DNA of 51,499 bases from Henriciella aquimarina (GCF_002088975.1 NZ_NCST01000098.1:1-51499); one strand, 5' to 3'. Shown: positions 7,762-18,154, counted from the stretch's first letter. Numbers and translations are program-made. Notes: a model not told the origin generated them from the sequence alone.

Positions 7762-8657
7762 TGGCTGAGAAGAGACAGACTGTCGGATACATAGGGCTGG
7801 GCGATATCGGCGCCCCCATGGCCGAACGGATTGCGCGCAGCGGATGGTCGCTAAGCGTGTGGAACCGGACGCCCGAAAAGATGAAGCCCCTGATTGAGGC
7901 GGGAGCGACAGCCGTGCAGTCTCCTGCAGAGCTGGCGACAGCTTGCGACCTCGTCTTTATCTGCCTCAGCAGTGTTGCAGCGTCGTACGATGTCATGTTT
8001 GGATCGAGAGGCCTCCTTGAGGCCGCCCCGAGACGCGTGTCGCTGATCGTTGACAATTCCACGATCCCCCCCTCTGAAGCAGAAGTGATTGAAGCGAAGC
8101 TCGCCAAGCATTCAATACGCTATCTTGAGGCACCGGTGTCCGGAGGTGCGATCGGGGCGCGGGCTGGAACCCTTGCTGCCATGGTTGGCGGGCAGAAGGC
8201 CGATCTGGACGAAGCGCGCCCTATCCTAGAGTGCTATGCAAGCAAGATTACTCATCTTGGACCTGTTGGCGCGGGCCAGGCAATGAAGGCCTGCAACCAG
8301 GTCATCAATTTCGGGACAATCGCCGCTCTGGCCGAGGCCACCACTCTTGGCTCACGCTATGGATTGACACCTTTTGCAATCACGGAAGCCATTGCCGGGG
8401 GCTTCGCAGATTCGAATATTTCCCGGGAATTCGGCAGATCGTTGGCTGCTGCTGACCCCAGCCCGGTACGGACCCTGACCGAAGCACTACGGGATTTCTA
8501 CAATGCCGACATTCGCAAGGACCTTGCCGGGCAACTCGACATTCTTCTGAAAGATCTGTCGATGGCGCTCGATATGGGGCGACAATCCGGAGTTCCACTA
8601 CCGGTCACCACTCATATCGATTGGATCTATCGCATGTTGCACCATCTCGAAGACTAA
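7761..8657 (+). CDS. 3-hydroxyisobutyrate dehydrogenase family NAD(P)-dependent oxidoreductase
   Basis: This 298-residue beta-hydroxyacid dehydrogenase has the Rossmann motif GLGDIG (12-17), the substrate-binding LEAPVSGG (S127) and the catalytic Lys in GAGQAMKACNQ (K176). The C-terminal all-helical domain follows. It differs clearly from the mmsB-like protein at 20405-21295, which sits in the valine operon, so this copy probably acts on a 3-hydroxy acid of the island pathway. Its start codon overlaps the stop of the SDR gene (TGATG). It is the last gene of the operon. Confidence 0.85.
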   Translation: MAEKRQTVGYIGLGDIGAPMAERIARSGWSLSVWNRTPEKMKPLIEAGATAVQSPAELATACDLVFICLSSVAASYDVMFGSRGLLEAAPRRVSLIVDNSTIPPSEAEVIEAKLAKHSIRYLEAPVSGGAIGARAGTLAAMVGGQKADLDEARPILECYASKITHLGPVGAGQAMKACNQVINFGTIAALAEATTLGSRYGLTPFAITEAIAGGFADSNISREFGRSLAAADPSPVRTLTEALRDFYNADIRKDLAGQLDILLKDLSMALDMGRQSGVPLPVTTHIDWIYRMLHHLED

Positions 8658-8897
8658 TCGACACTCCATCAAAAGCAGCTATGCGCTATACTGAGTGATG
8701 TTGTGTCAGAGGAATGCCAGGCCACGTCTGATCAACCTGCAGAATCAACTCATCTGCCGACCGTCGGCTGTCCTGGCGGGCCGGTCACTGTGCGCCCCCC
8801 CAACAGGGCGCGTCAGCGTCCTGCCCCGTGAAAACACGGCAGGCCTTGTCAGGCCTGTTCTGCAAAATTATGCTTTCAGTTTATTGGAAAGCGTACA

Positions 8898-9851
8898 ATG
8901 CGATATAGTTTGCCTCCACTCAATGCGATCAAGGCTTTCGAAGCAACCGGTCGAACAGGCAGCTTGAGCGCCGCCGCCCGAGATCTTCACGTATCAGTCG
9001 GTGCGGTCAGCCGACATGTTTCAATTCTCGAAAGCTATTTCGGCTGCGACCTGTTCGAACGCCGTCATGATGGCGTCGTGCTAACGCAATGGGGAAAGCC
9101 GCTTCACACGGCAATTGTATCCGCTTTCGATACCCTTGATGCGGCCTGCCGGGAGGTCGATAGAGGCGCCCATCGTCCTATCCGGCTTCGTACATTCACG
9201 AGCCTCGCCACGGATTGGCTCACACCCCGGCTCAGCACATTCCGCAGCTTGCATCCTGAAGTGTCGGTCCAATTGAAACAGGCCTTCAGCGATGTCAGCT
9301 TTGCGAGCGAGCCTCTGGATATTGCAGTAACCGCCCAGAATATCGTCGAAAGCGGCGTGCAACAGGTTGAACTCTTCGACACCATCTTCACCCCGGTTAT
9401 CGCCCCATCCATGAGAGGAGGCTACAGGCTCGACTTGTTAAACACTGAACAGGCTCCGCCCTTATTGTATACGCGCCGCGAAGTTCCTTTCTGGGAAGCC
9501 GTCTTCAAGGCATTGCGCCTTCCGCCTCCCGCATTCGACCGGGGTTTGGAATTCGACAGTTTGAGCCTGACTTACCAAGCTGCCAGACGCGGTGCCGGGA
9601 TCGCGCTCGGGTTGCTATTCTTCATCGCCGATGATCTAAAAAGCGGAACGCTCGTTCCCGCGACCCAGACTTGCGTCGACATGGAACTCCCTCACCACCT
9701 CTACTTTCGCACCGGCCGTAATCGGCACCCTTCGATCGGCACGCTAACCGAATGGATGGTCAGCGAAGCCCGCAAAACGAACGCTGAAATCGACGCCTTG
9801 TGCGAGACCTTGTTGACCCCACCGGTCCTTCAGGAAGCAAAAGACGGATAG
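8898..9851 (+). CDS. LysR-family transcriptional regulator (GcvA-like)
   Basis: This 317-residue regulator has an N-terminal winged helix (PPLNAIKAFEATGRTGSLSAAARDLHVSVGAVSRHVSILE, residues 6-45) and a periplasmic-binding-fold effector domain (about 95-300). The PPLNAIKAFEA opening is typical of GcvA-type LysR proteins. It lies downstream of the crotonase-to-dehydrogenase operon on the same strand, with 240 bp between, and probably controls nearby catabolic genes. The intervening DNA has a repeated CAGGCCT around 8860-8878 that could be part of an operator. Confidence 0.88.
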   Translation: MRYSLPPLNAIKAFEATGRTGSLSAAARDLHVSVGAVSRHVSILESYFGCDLFERRHDGVVLTQWGKPLHTAIVSAFDTLDAACREVDRGAHRPIRLRTFTSLATDWLTPRLSTFRSLHPEVSVQLKQAFSDVSFASEPLDIAVTAQNIVESGVQQVELFDTIFTPVIAPSMRGGYRLDLLNTEQAPPLLYTRREVPFWEAVFKALRLPPPAFDRGLEFDSLSLTYQAARRGAGIALGLLFFIADDLKSGTLVPATQTCVDMELPHHLYFRTGRNRHPSIGTLTEWMVSEARKTNAEIDALCETLLTPPVLQEAKDG

Positions 9852-9871
9852 CCCCCGCCTTGAGTGTACTG

Positions 9872-10483
9872 TCAGGAACAAGACTGCAAAGCCTTGCGGA
9901 CGAGCGGCAACTGATCGTTGCCAAAGTACATCCTTGTCCCGGCCACAAACATTGTCGGCGATCCGTATGCACCTCGATCAATAGCCTCGTCAGTATTGGC
10001 GCGAAGCCTGTCCTTTATTTTCTTTGACCTGCTTCGCGCGATAATTTCCGCCCCGTCAATGCCGCATTGATCAGCGATCTGCATGATCACATCGATATCA
10101 TCGATATTCCGCCCTTCGCCAAAATAGGTGTGAAAGGCTGACGAGGCGAATTGGTGAAGGGTTTCCTCGTCTTCTTCTATCACGCAGCAGCATCGCATGA
10201 TATTGACTGACTTCACAGGGTGAAACTCTGTCGGAAAACGCATCGGCAGCCCGGCCAGATCCGCCCATTCATACAAGGACTGCATCTGATGCTCATACTT
10301 GCGGGCGCCTTCGCCGTCGCGCGCCCGGTAGATGCTGTCATTGACCGCATTGAAAACCCCTCCAACGAGGAAGGGGCGCCAGATAATGTCCGAACCGGTT
10401 TCCGCGACGATTGGCTGAATGTTGTGAAACGCCAGACGCGTCCAAGGCGAAGAGAGGTCGAAAAAAAACTCAATCGTCGTCAT
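9872..10483 (-). CDS. 2-hydroxychromene-2-carboxylate isomerase family (DsbA-like thioredoxin fold)
   Basis: This protein of 203 residues belongs to the GST-kappa/DsbA-like HCCA isomerase family. It begins MTTIEFFFDLSSPWTRLAF, which carries the Ser of the conserved (D/Y)xxSPx motif that contacts glutathione in NahD-type isomerases, and ends with the GSPTMFVAGTRMYFGNDQL segment typical of the family. In naphthalene-type pathways the enzyme acts after extradiol cleavage, which fits the ring-cleavage dioxygenase in this window. An upstream GTG at 10498 is in frame, but the ATG at 10483 has GGAAAGGG in front. A strong hairpin lies 36 bp upstream. Confidence 0.83.
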   Translation of the reverse strand: MTTIEFFFDLSSPWTRLAFHNIQPIVAETGSDIIWRPFLVGGVFNAVNDSIYRARDGEGARKYEHQMQSLYEWADLAGLPMRFPTEFHPVKSVNIMRCCCVIEEDEETLHQFASSAFHTYFGEGRNIDDIDVIMQIADQCGIDGAEIIARSRSKKIKDRLRANTDEAIDRGAYGSPTMFVAGTRMYFGNDQLPLVRKALQSCS

Positions 10484-10966
10484 CGCGGCCCTTTCCACGC
10501 CTCAAGTCATGAGAAAGAGCCGGCATCCGGGTCTCAGATAGACCCGGATGCCGGCAAGTATGCGCTTCCGGGAGGAATCTGCAAAGCGCAACGCATATGA
10601 TCTGGTGCAAGATCCCCATAACATTAATGCAATCGTACTAACAGCGCAAGCGCAGCCTCCCAATTAATCCTTGGCCGGCGGTTTCACGTCCGGAGTCCTG
10701 CACCTCAACAGCCATTTTCATCCAGGGGCGGACATAGTCGCGGTGAAGTTTTCTGGAACGACTCGGCCGACAATATGCCCCCAGCATGAATGCAGCGACC
10801 GGCGTCCGGAAGGACAGATGAAACGGGACGGCGGGAACAGGAAGTGACACGCTCAAACTCCAATGCAGCAACTTTTCCGAGTGTACCTTTACGGACTGCA
10901 TTTACATCGGGTAACTGGTCTAAAAATAATTAGAAACGTCCGTTTTATCAGCTGGGAGAGAACACA
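10484..10966. other. Divergent intergenic region
   Basis: About 480 bp lie between the divergent isomerase and acyl-CoA ligase genes. It contains the strong hairpin at 10519-10555 and an A/T-rich segment at 10920-10950 that could hold the ligase promoter. Short frames in it (for example minus 10638-10901) show no family resemblance. Confidence 0.5.
10519..10555. repeat. Perfect 16-bp inverted repeat (hairpin)
   Basis: The arms GCCGGCATCCGGGTCT (10519-10534) and AGACCCGGATGCCGGC (10540-10555) are exact complements with a five-base loop. On the minus strand it is followed by CTCTTTCTC, only moderately T-rich. It lies in the leader of the isomerase gene. It could be a terminator or attenuator, or a remnant of a mobile element end. 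Confidence 0.7.
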
Positions 10967-13003
10967 GTGGCGAAATTGCAGACAAGTAATCTAGCGGACC
11001 CAAGCCAACGCTCGAACGGTTCGGGCGAGGCAGCTCCACAATGGGGCGAGCTTCTGTGGTCGCCGTCAAAGAACCGCATAAGGCAGTCCAATATCGCCCG
11101 CTTCATGGCATGGCTTGAAAGAGAACGAGGATTGCGTTTCGCGAGCTATGACGAACTCTGGAGATGGTCCGTTACGGAAATCGAAGCGTTCTGGACCGCC
11201 ATATGGGACCATTTCGACGTTGAGGCAGCGCAGCGGTACACACGGGTCCTGTCCTCAAATGACATGCCGGGCGCCCGCTGGTTCGAGGGGGCCCGGCTGA
11301 ACTTCGCACAGCATGCTCTGCGGCAGGAGCGTCGGACGCCCGACGAGACGGCAATATATGCTTTCTCGGAAGAACGGCCGATGCAGGAAATCACGTGGTC
11401 GGAGCTCGGCGAGAGCGTGCGCAAGCTGGCAACGGCTCTGCGCAATCTCGGGATCAAGCCGGGTGACCGTGTGATATCCTATCTCCCGAACACCACAGAA
11501 GCCGCGATTGCGCTTCTTGCGGCGACAGCGATAGGCGCCGTGTTCGCATCGGCTTCTCCCGAGTTCGGGTCCAAAACTGTGATCGACCGCTTCGGCCAGC
11601 TGGAACCAAAACTAATATTTGCCAGCAGCGGCTATCGGTTCAATGGTGCCTGCCGGGACAGGCGCGAAAACCTGGAAGCCATTATCGATGGCCTTCCAAG
11701 CCTTGAGCATGCGGTCCTCCTGCCTTTCGACACGATGGACATTGTCCGGCATAAAAGCGTCAGCACGCACACTTGGCCGTCACTGATGAAGGATGAGCCT
11801 CCACCTGCAGCGGACTTCCAGTTTGAGCAGGTTTCTCACGACCATCCACTCTGGGTGCTGTTCTCCTCAGGTACGACGGGACTTCCGAAGGCTATCATTC
11901 ACTCGCATGCGGGAATATTGCTTGAACACCTCAAGTCGGAGCACTTCACTGCGGAACTGAAGCCAAATTCGACGCTCTTCTTCTATACCACCACCAGTTG
12001 GATGGTGTGGAACACATTGTTTTGTTCCCTGCTCACAGGGGCGAGCATCGTGATATACGATGGAAGCCCGGTTTATCCCGACTCATCGGTTTTATGGCGG
12101 ATGGCAGAAGAAGCCGGCGTCACCGCGCTCGGGATGAGCCCGGGCCTAGTCAATAAGATGGATGCGGAAGGCATTCGTCCCGGTGACGCGTTTGATCTAT
12201 CACGTCTCGAAATGATAATTCTAGGAGGAGCACCTTCGACGCCGGAGACGTTCCAATGGTTCTACAATCATGTGGCGAAGGATCTATGGGTCACATCCCA
12301 GACCGGAGGAACTGACCTCTGCGGCACGATTGCCGGCGGCGTCGCACTCGCCCCGGTCTATGCTGGAGAAATTCAGGGGCGAGCCCTCGGGATTAATGTG
12401 GACTGCTGGTCTCCAAGCGGCAAAACACTGCGAAACGAGACAGGCGAACTTGTGATCCGGTCACCTTCACCGTCCATGCCAATCGGGTTCTGGAACGATG
12501 AGGATGGAGAACGCTATAGAAACAGCTATTTCAGCAGTTATCCCGGTACATGGCAGCAAGGCGATCTCTGCCTCATCAATGATCGCGGCGGCGTTTACAT
12601 CTTCGGCCGGTCGGACGCCACTCTAAACAGGCACGGCGTTCGGATCGGCACGGCCGAAATCTATCGGACCCTTGAAGGAATTCCGGGTGTGGCCGACTCG
12701 CTCGCCGTTTGCGTTGGCGAACAAATGATCCTCTTTGTGCAGACGCAGCCTGAGGAAAGACTTTCCGATCAGCTCACGAAGAAAATCCGGGACGCCCTGC
12801 GACAGGAAAACAGCCCGCGTCATGTTCCCGACCGTATCATCGGAACCCCCGCAATTCCCTACACCTTGACGGGCAAGCGCATGGAAGTGCCGGTGCGACG
12901 CTTACTCGAAGGCGAAGAAGTTCAGCGCGTAGCAGACCCCCAGATGATGAGGGAGCCGAAAGCGCTGGAATGGTACGTAGACTTGGCAATGAGCTTCAAC
13001 TGA
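10967..13003 (+). CDS. Acetoacetyl-CoA synthetase-type acyl-CoA ligase
   Basis: This 678-residue adenylate-forming enzyme has the length and N-terminus (ACAS_N-like, SNIARFMAWLERERGLRF) of acetoacetate-CoA ligases. It carries the phosphate-binding SSGTTGLPK (about 299-307), WQQGDLC, the hinge segment YIFGRSDATLNRHGVRIG and the adenylation Lys K637 (LTGKRMEVPV). The start codon is GTG with GGGAGAG upstream. It should convert a 3-oxo acid and CoA to the thioester. In a catabolic cluster it may activate a ring-derived keto acid rather than acetoacetate itself. The next gene is also a CoA ligase. Confidence 0.87.
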   Translation: MAKLQTSNLADPSQRSNGSGEAAPQWGELLWSPSKNRIRQSNIARFMAWLERERGLRFASYDELWRWSVTEIEAFWTAIWDHFDVEAAQRYTRVLSSNDMPGARWFEGARLNFAQHALRQERRTPDETAIYAFSEERPMQEITWSELGESVRKLATALRNLGIKPGDRVISYLPNTTEAAIALLAATAIGAVFASASPEFGSKTVIDRFGQLEPKLIFASSGYRFNGACRDRRENLEAIIDGLPSLEHAVLLPFDTMDIVRHKSVSTHTWPSLMKDEPPPAADFQFEQVSHDHPLWVLFSSGTTGLPKAIIHSHAGILLEHLKSEHFTAELKPNSTLFFYTTTSWMVWNTLFCSLLTGASIVIYDGSPVYPDSSVLWRMAEEAGVTALGMSPGLVNKMDAEGIRPGDAFDLSRLEMIILGGAPSTPETFQWFYNHVAKDLWVTSQTGGTDLCGTIAGGVALAPVYAGEIQGRALGINVDCWSPSGKTLRNETGELVIRSPSPSMPIGFWNDEDGERYRNSYFSSYPGTWQQGDLCLINDRGGVYIFGRSDATLNRHGVRIGTAEIYRTLEGIPGVADSLAVCVGEQMILFVQTQPEERLSDQLTKKIRDALRQENSPRHVPDRIIGTPAIPYTLTGKRMEVPVRRLLEGEEVQRVADPQMMREPKALEWYVDLAMSFN

Positions 13004-13140
13004 GTTGGCCTTGGGCCGCCGTTTGACCAGCGATGTATACCAGAAGCGATGCTTTTGCTGTCTCCCCTTGACGGGCTGCCAGCGTTCTGAAAACAGAAGT
13101 AAAATAGTTGTTCTAAGGGAGGCCGCTTCTTAAAGCGTCA

Positions 13141-14700
13141 ATGTTATCGATGATCTTGCACGTACATAATCAGGCTGCACGAAACCCGGATAAGACCGCC
13201 TACCGAATGGTCCCCAGCGGGGAAACGGTATCTTTTGCCGACCTGGAGAGAAAGTCCAATCAATGCGCCCACCTGATGCGGGCATGCGGGCTACACCGGG
13301 GCGATGTCATTGCCATTCTGCTGGAAAACCATCCACGCTATTTCGAGATCGCGCTTTCCGCCGAAAGATCCGGGCTATATTTCACCGGCATTTCCACACA
13401 CCTCTCCGCAAGCGAGGCAGGTTACATCGTGGACGATTCCGATGCTAAACTCCTATTCGCCTCATCCAAGACACTCCCACTGGCCCGGGAGATTATCGCG
13501 GACCGGTCAGACATCATCTTGTTCATCGTGGATGGAGATGATGCGGAGCTTGGCCGCAATTATCTCTCCGAGCGTGACGCCCAGCCGGGGACGCCAATTG
13601 CCGATGAGAGCATGGGCACACCCATGCTCTACTCCTCTGGAACAACAGGCCGGCCGAAAGGGGTCAAGTTCGACCTTCCTGAAGCTCGGATTGATGAAAT
13701 GGATTCTCTGACCAATCTGGCGGTATCAGGCTTCGGTTTCACTGAAGGTATGGTCTATCTTTGCCCGGCTCCCCTGTACCACTCGGCGGCATTGCGCTGG
13801 AGCCTGAGTGCCTTGAAGGTTGGTGGGACAGTGATTGTGATGGAGAAATTCGACGCGCAACGTGCCCTTGAAACGATCGAAAGCGAAAAGGTGACCCACT
13901 CTCAATGGGTTCCGACTCATTTTATCCGCATGATGAAACTACCGGACGCCGTGAGGAGCAGGTACGACCACTCATCGCAGCAAGTTGTGATCCATGCGGC
14001 GGCTCCCTGCCCTGTCGCAGTCAAGGAGGCTATGATCGAATGGTGGGGGCCTATAATACACGAATTCTATGCTGGCACAGAGTTCAACGGAATGACCATG
14101 ATCACTCCTGACGAATGGCTGGAGCACAAAGGCTCGGTGGGGAAGGCGAAGTTCGGAACTATCCACATAATGTCTGAGGATGGCAAGGAGCTGCCTGCCC
14201 GCAGTGAAGGCCTCATATATTTTGAAGGTGGGAATAAATTTAGCTATCACAAAGACGAGAAGAAAACACAGAGCTCTTACAATGAGCAGGGGTGGAGTAC
14301 TCTTGGTGATATTGGCTGGGTGGATGAGGACGGATATCTCTACCTGACTGATCGCAAGAGCTTCATGATCATCTCTGGTGGCGTGAATATATATCCGCAG
14401 GAAATCGAAGATGTGATCGTCACCCATCCGAAAGTTGCCGATGTCGCGGTCATCGGCGCTCCGGATCCGGACCTTGGTGAGCGTCTGGTTGCGATCGTGC
14501 AGCCGATGAGTATGTCGGATGCAGGAGACGCCCTGTCTGAGGACATACAAGCCCACGTCCTGGCACATCTTGGACGCATAAAATTGCCCCGCCAGATAGA
14601 TTTCACCGAAGAATTACCGAGGCTCCCGACCGGCAAACTCTACAAACGAATTCTTCGTGACAAGTACTGGGAAGGTCATAAGGGGCCGGGCAGCTCGTGA
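13141..14700 (+). CDS. AMP-dependent acyl-CoA synthetase (FadD-like)
   Basis: This 519-residue AMP-forming acid-CoA ligase has YSSGTTGRPKG (about 163-173), YAGTE (A5-type FYAGTEFNG), STLGDIGWVDEDGYLYLTDR and the C-terminal Lys K499 (LPTGKLYKRIL). It resembles FadD3/FadD13-type ligases that load cyclic or long-chain carboxylates. It follows the acetoacetyl-CoA-synthetase-like gene by 137 bp on the same strand. The purine-rich AAGGGAGG lies about 20 bp before the ATG, further than usual, so initiation may be weak. Confidence 0.86.
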   Translation: MLSMILHVHNQAARNPDKTAYRMVPSGETVSFADLERKSNQCAHLMRACGLHRGDVIAILLENHPRYFEIALSAERSGLYFTGISTHLSASEAGYIVDDSDAKLLFASSKTLPLAREIIADRSDIILFIVDGDDAELGRNYLSERDAQPGTPIADESMGTPMLYSSGTTGRPKGVKFDLPEARIDEMDSLTNLAVSGFGFTEGMVYLCPAPLYHSAALRWSLSALKVGGTVIVMEKFDAQRALETIESEKVTHSQWVPTHFIRMMKLPDAVRSRYDHSSQQVVIHAAAPCPVAVKEAMIEWWGPIIHEFYAGTEFNGMTMITPDEWLEHKGSVGKAKFGTIHIMSEDGKELPARSEGLIYFEGGNKFSYHKDEKKTQSSYNEQGWSTLGDIGWVDEDGYLYLTDRKSFMIISGGVNIYPQEIEDVIVTHPKVADVAVIGAPDPDLGERLVAIVQPMSMSDAGDALSEDIQAHVLAHLGRIKLPRQIDFTEELPRLPTGKLYKRILRDKYWEGHKGPGSS

Positions 14701-15485
14701 TCCACGAACACGACCCAACGATAATCCAGGGAAAATTCAGCCTATCCCGGGATGTACTGGCTACTGTGTAACAGTGACTGCATTCCTCAGCGGCAAGGCG
14801 TTCGCTTAGCCAAGCAAGCGTGCTGGCCGGCGCAGTCTCGATGGCGCGTGGAATGAATACCTCGTGCGCGTAGAGCTTTGAACGTGCCAGCTGACCCTGC
14901 TTGGGCGCTTCAGTCGACCCCGGTTCGTGAGAGAGCGCCTTTACCCCTCCATCCTCCCCTGTGACGGCGTGCCGCTTCCCGCCACGGCAAGCCTTCTACA
15001 GTCCCTGCAATCACCCGCCCAGGAATATCCGTACCCGATCAGCAGCTGAGGCACAAATCCCCCGAAGTCATGAGCAATGGCTGTCCAAGAACTATCGCGA
15101 GGTCGGGCCGATTTGACAATGCAGCTTCAGTCGCCGACTCCGGCTTGCCTGTGCGCGCTCGACAGAATGACCGTCCGCCGCATGGTATTCGTCACGCGAT
15201 CAGAGCGGTAGAGAGATACGTCGTGGCTGGATTGGAGCAAATCGCTTTGCCCGCTCATAGGACATCCATGATGATGCATCTAGCCGGATAGCGTCTGCTG
15301 GCTGACGGCGTCTTGCTACGAGCAAGCGCCCGCTGATCAGGATCGTGCTGGAACCAAGGTGAACAAGTACTAAAGAGAGCGGATTCGGCTGCCCCGACGA
15401 GACGTGCCCGTCAGACCGCTTCGGCAGAGGGGTGCCGAAGACGCTGTGCTCCGGCACCCTTATTCTGCCTTGACAATGCGGGGGC
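14701..15485. other. Intergenic region with no recognisable gene
   Basis: About 785 bp separate the CoA ligase from the convergent TonB receptor gene. Frames on both strands are short and give no recognisable motif; a minus-strand frame near 14740-14900 reads as protein-like (KLYAHEVFIPRAIETAPAST) but could not be assigned. It may be eroded coding DNA. Confidence 0.45.
15430..15459. terminator. Possible terminator hairpin downstream of the TonB receptor gene
   Basis: GGGTGCCG (15430-15437) and CGGCACCC (15452-15459) form an 8-bp G/C-rich stem with a 14-base loop, about 26 bp beyond the receptor stop on the minus strand. There is no T-tract, so intrinsic termination is uncertain. Confidence 0.35.
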
Positions 15486-17864
15486 CTATTGCGGGTGATA
15501 TGTTAGCCGCAGCATGAGCTGACGGCCCCGATTGTGCGTTGCGGCGATGTCTGAAAGTGTAGTGTCACTGCCGGTAACGGGAACTTGGTAGGAGCTTGAT
15601 ATCCAGTATTCATCGGAAAGATTACGGCCAATAAAGGCCAGCTCCCAAACCTTGTCTTTGTCCATGATCGCAAAGCCCGCATCAAACGAAACATAGCCAT
15701 CTTCCTGGGAATTCGGGATGACGTCGGAATTGCCTTCATATTCGGAGCTGTACTGGACGCCTGCATTGATACGGTAGTCGAGAGCCGAACTTATCGCCCC
15801 CTCATATGCACCACTGAAGGTCGCACTCCACTCCGGAGCACGAGGAAGCCGCTCTCCCGTCAGGTCCTGGGTGTCGGTGGCGAGATCACAGCCCATGGCG
15901 GCGGTCTGGCCGTTATAGCAGGCCGGGCTGTATTCATCGAAGGTCGCATTGTTGTAAGCAACAGCACCGTTCAATCTCAGTCCATCCAGAGACGCTGGAC
16001 GATATTCGAAATCCGCCTCAATGCCTTCGGTGGTCGCGGCACCAACATTGTTGATAATCGTGGCCACGAGTACCGAATCATAGCTGCTGAGCTGCAATTC
16101 TGAGTATTCGAACTGATAGGCTGCAGCAGAAACCCGGAGTGACTGATCGAGAAGGAACATTTTGGCCCCGATCTCGAAACCCTCAGTCTCTTCTTCCTGG
16201 AAGGAATTATCGAGCACCGTGCCTGCGGCAAGCGCCGCCGGAATGGCCACATGCTCGGTCTGGAAACCACCAGACTTGTAGGCCTCCTTGTAGGCAAGAT
16301 ACACATTCGCATCAGGGGTCAACGCATAGGACAGGGTCAGTTCCGGCGACCAGTTCTGGAATTCCACCTCACGAGGATACAGGCCATCAAACTCCCCGTT
16401 CCCGATCATCTGCTGCTTGGTCTCTTCCGTGTACCGTACGCCGCCGGAAATACTCAGCTTGTCCGTAAGCTCATATCCGAGCTGAACAAAGGGAGACATT
16501 GTATCACCAGTGATGCGGAAATCCGCGCTCGGGGTCAGAACCCCGATGATTGTTTCCTGCTTCTCAACGAATTCATCGTCCTGCAAGAACAGGCCGAGCA
16601 TCCAGTTGAAGCGGTTCGCCTCATCATTGGAGAGCCTGAACTCCTGGGAATAGGTCGTTTTCTCGACGCTTGAGCCAAAGGCGATAAACGGGATGGCCCC
16701 GTTCGAGACATGATCAGCTGCATCCAGGTTGACATTGTAAAACCCCGTAATGGAATTGAATGAAATGTCGTCTGTGACCTGATAGTCTAGATCGGCAACC
16801 AGCACTTGCTGTTCGGTATTGGTGTATGGAACGCCGTCCGAAGGAAACCGGGAATCGATATCGGCATAGCTTGGAGGCAAGTCGGAGTGCGTCGTAACCC
16901 CATCCAGCTCGCAATTCTGCCCCGGATAGCCGAACGGTCCCTGCGCCTGGCCATTGGGACAATAAATGCGCTGTGAGGTGATATAATTTCCGTCGGTTTC
17001 CGTATCACTATAACCGCCGATAAGCTTCAGTGAGAAATCCGAGCTAGGCTCGATAAACAAGCTGCCCTTCGCCAGAAATTCCCGCGTGGCTGGCCCCCGA
17101 TCATTCTCAGGCAGAATAGCGCCCGGCACCACTGAAGGATCGGGAACCTCGTTCTCGATCCAGCCTTCGCTGTCTGAATAGCGTACAGCAAGCCGACCGA
17201 GCACCCCTTCGGCCAAGGGGCCGGAAATGAATGATTCAGCCGCGTACTGACGGGATTCGATCTCATATTCGCCTCGAACTCGATAGTCGAACTCTTCGGT
17301 CGGGGCTGCCGAGGTGAGTGATATAATGCCGCCCGTCGAATTCTTGCCGAAGTACAGCGCCTGAGGTCCCTTGAGAACCTCGACCTGCCCGAGATCGAAC
17401 TGCCCCAGCTTAATGATCCCGGCATAGGATACGGGAACACCATCGATATTTACCGTGACGGCCTGGTCAACCGAGGCGGTCGACGTTGCACTGGAAATCC
17501 CCCGCATAGCCAAATTTCCGCCGTATGTGATCGTGTTGTCCGATATGCGCAATTCCGGCACAGCCGTCGACAACTCGGTGAGATTGCTCAGACCTCGCTG
17601 GTCAATCTCCAGAGCCGGCAGGGCAGTAATTGCCACGGGCACGTCGATTTCGCGCTCTTGGCGCTTCCGGGCGCTGACATAGACGACGCCGAGTTGCCTG
17701 GTTTCATCTGTGCTCTCATCCTCCGTCTCGCCAGCCTGGTCGGCGACGGGCGCCGCCCCTGCCTCGGATTCCTGCGCGACAGCAACGAGATCGGTCGCCA
17801 AAAAACCGAGAACCAGGATCGACGCAGCGGATTTTCCTAGCGACGAATTATTACTCTGTTTCAT
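15486..17864 (-). CDS. TonB-dependent outer-membrane receptor
   Basis: This 792-residue TonB-dependent receptor has a signal peptide (MKQSNNSSLGKSAASILVLGFLA...AQ), a TonB-box-like VVYVSARKR at about 50 and a plug domain (DVPVAITALPA...VEVLKGPQALYFGKNSTGGIISLTS). A 22-strand-type barrel follows. It would transport a large or hydrophobic ligand across the outer membrane with TonB-ExbBD energy. The start at 17864 is chosen for GGAGGGA upstream. Its place between the CoA ligases and an SDR suggests it imports the substrate of the catabolic cluster, as many sphingomonad and hyphomonad receptors do; the ligand cannot be read from sequence. Confidence 0.88.
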   Translation of the reverse strand: MKQSNNSSLGKSAASILVLGFLATDLVAVAQESEAGAAPVADQAGETEDESTDETRQLGVVYVSARKRQEREIDVPVAITALPALEIDQRGLSNLTELSTAVPELRISDNTITYGGNLAMRGISSATSTASVDQAVTVNIDGVPVSYAGIIKLGQFDLGQVEVLKGPQALYFGKNSTGGIISLTSAAPTEEFDYRVRGEYEIESRQYAAESFISGPLAEGVLGRLAVRYSDSEGWIENEVPDPSVVPGAILPENDRGPATREFLAKGSLFIEPSSDFSLKLIGGYSDTETDGNYITSQRIYCPNGQAQGPFGYPGQNCELDGVTTHSDLPPSYADIDSRFPSDGVPYTNTEQQVLVADLDYQVTDDISFNSITGFYNVNLDAADHVSNGAIPFIAFGSSVEKTTYSQEFRLSNDEANRFNWMLGLFLQDDEFVEKQETIIGVLTPSADFRITGDTMSPFVQLGYELTDKLSISGGVRYTEETKQQMIGNGEFDGLYPREVEFQNWSPELTLSYALTPDANVYLAYKEAYKSGGFQTEHVAIPAALAAGTVLDNSFQEEETEGFEIGAKMFLLDQSLRVSAAAYQFEYSELQLSSYDSVLVATIINNVGAATTEGIEADFEYRPASLDGLRLNGAVAYNNATFDEYSPACYNGQTAAMGCDLATDTQDLTGERLPRAPEWSATFSGAYEGAISSALDYRINAGVQYSSEYEGNSDVIPNSQEDGYVSFDAGFAIMDKDKVWELAFIGRNLSDEYWISSSYQVPVTGSDTTLSDIAATHNRGRQLMLRLTYHPQ

Positions 17865-18154
17865 ATTCCAGTCCCTCCCTTGGGCTCTATTATCATTGAT
17901 GGGCGAGCAGAACACTTAGCAGTGGCGGGTGCGCACGAGCAACCCGCCTCCCCAAAAGTTGGAACAAATGTTTTACGCTGTTGTAGATTAGCCGCACCGA
18001 CACATCATTTCGAACGGGTTTCGCTCGAAAATTGATGGCCGACTGCTTGTTGGCGCGTTCAGAACCTATGCGATGTATAGACAGCGGGGCGGTTAATGCG
18101 CCAGACTTAAGCCCTCTCAATCGCCGAGGGACACTGGCTTCCAGGCCAATCGCG

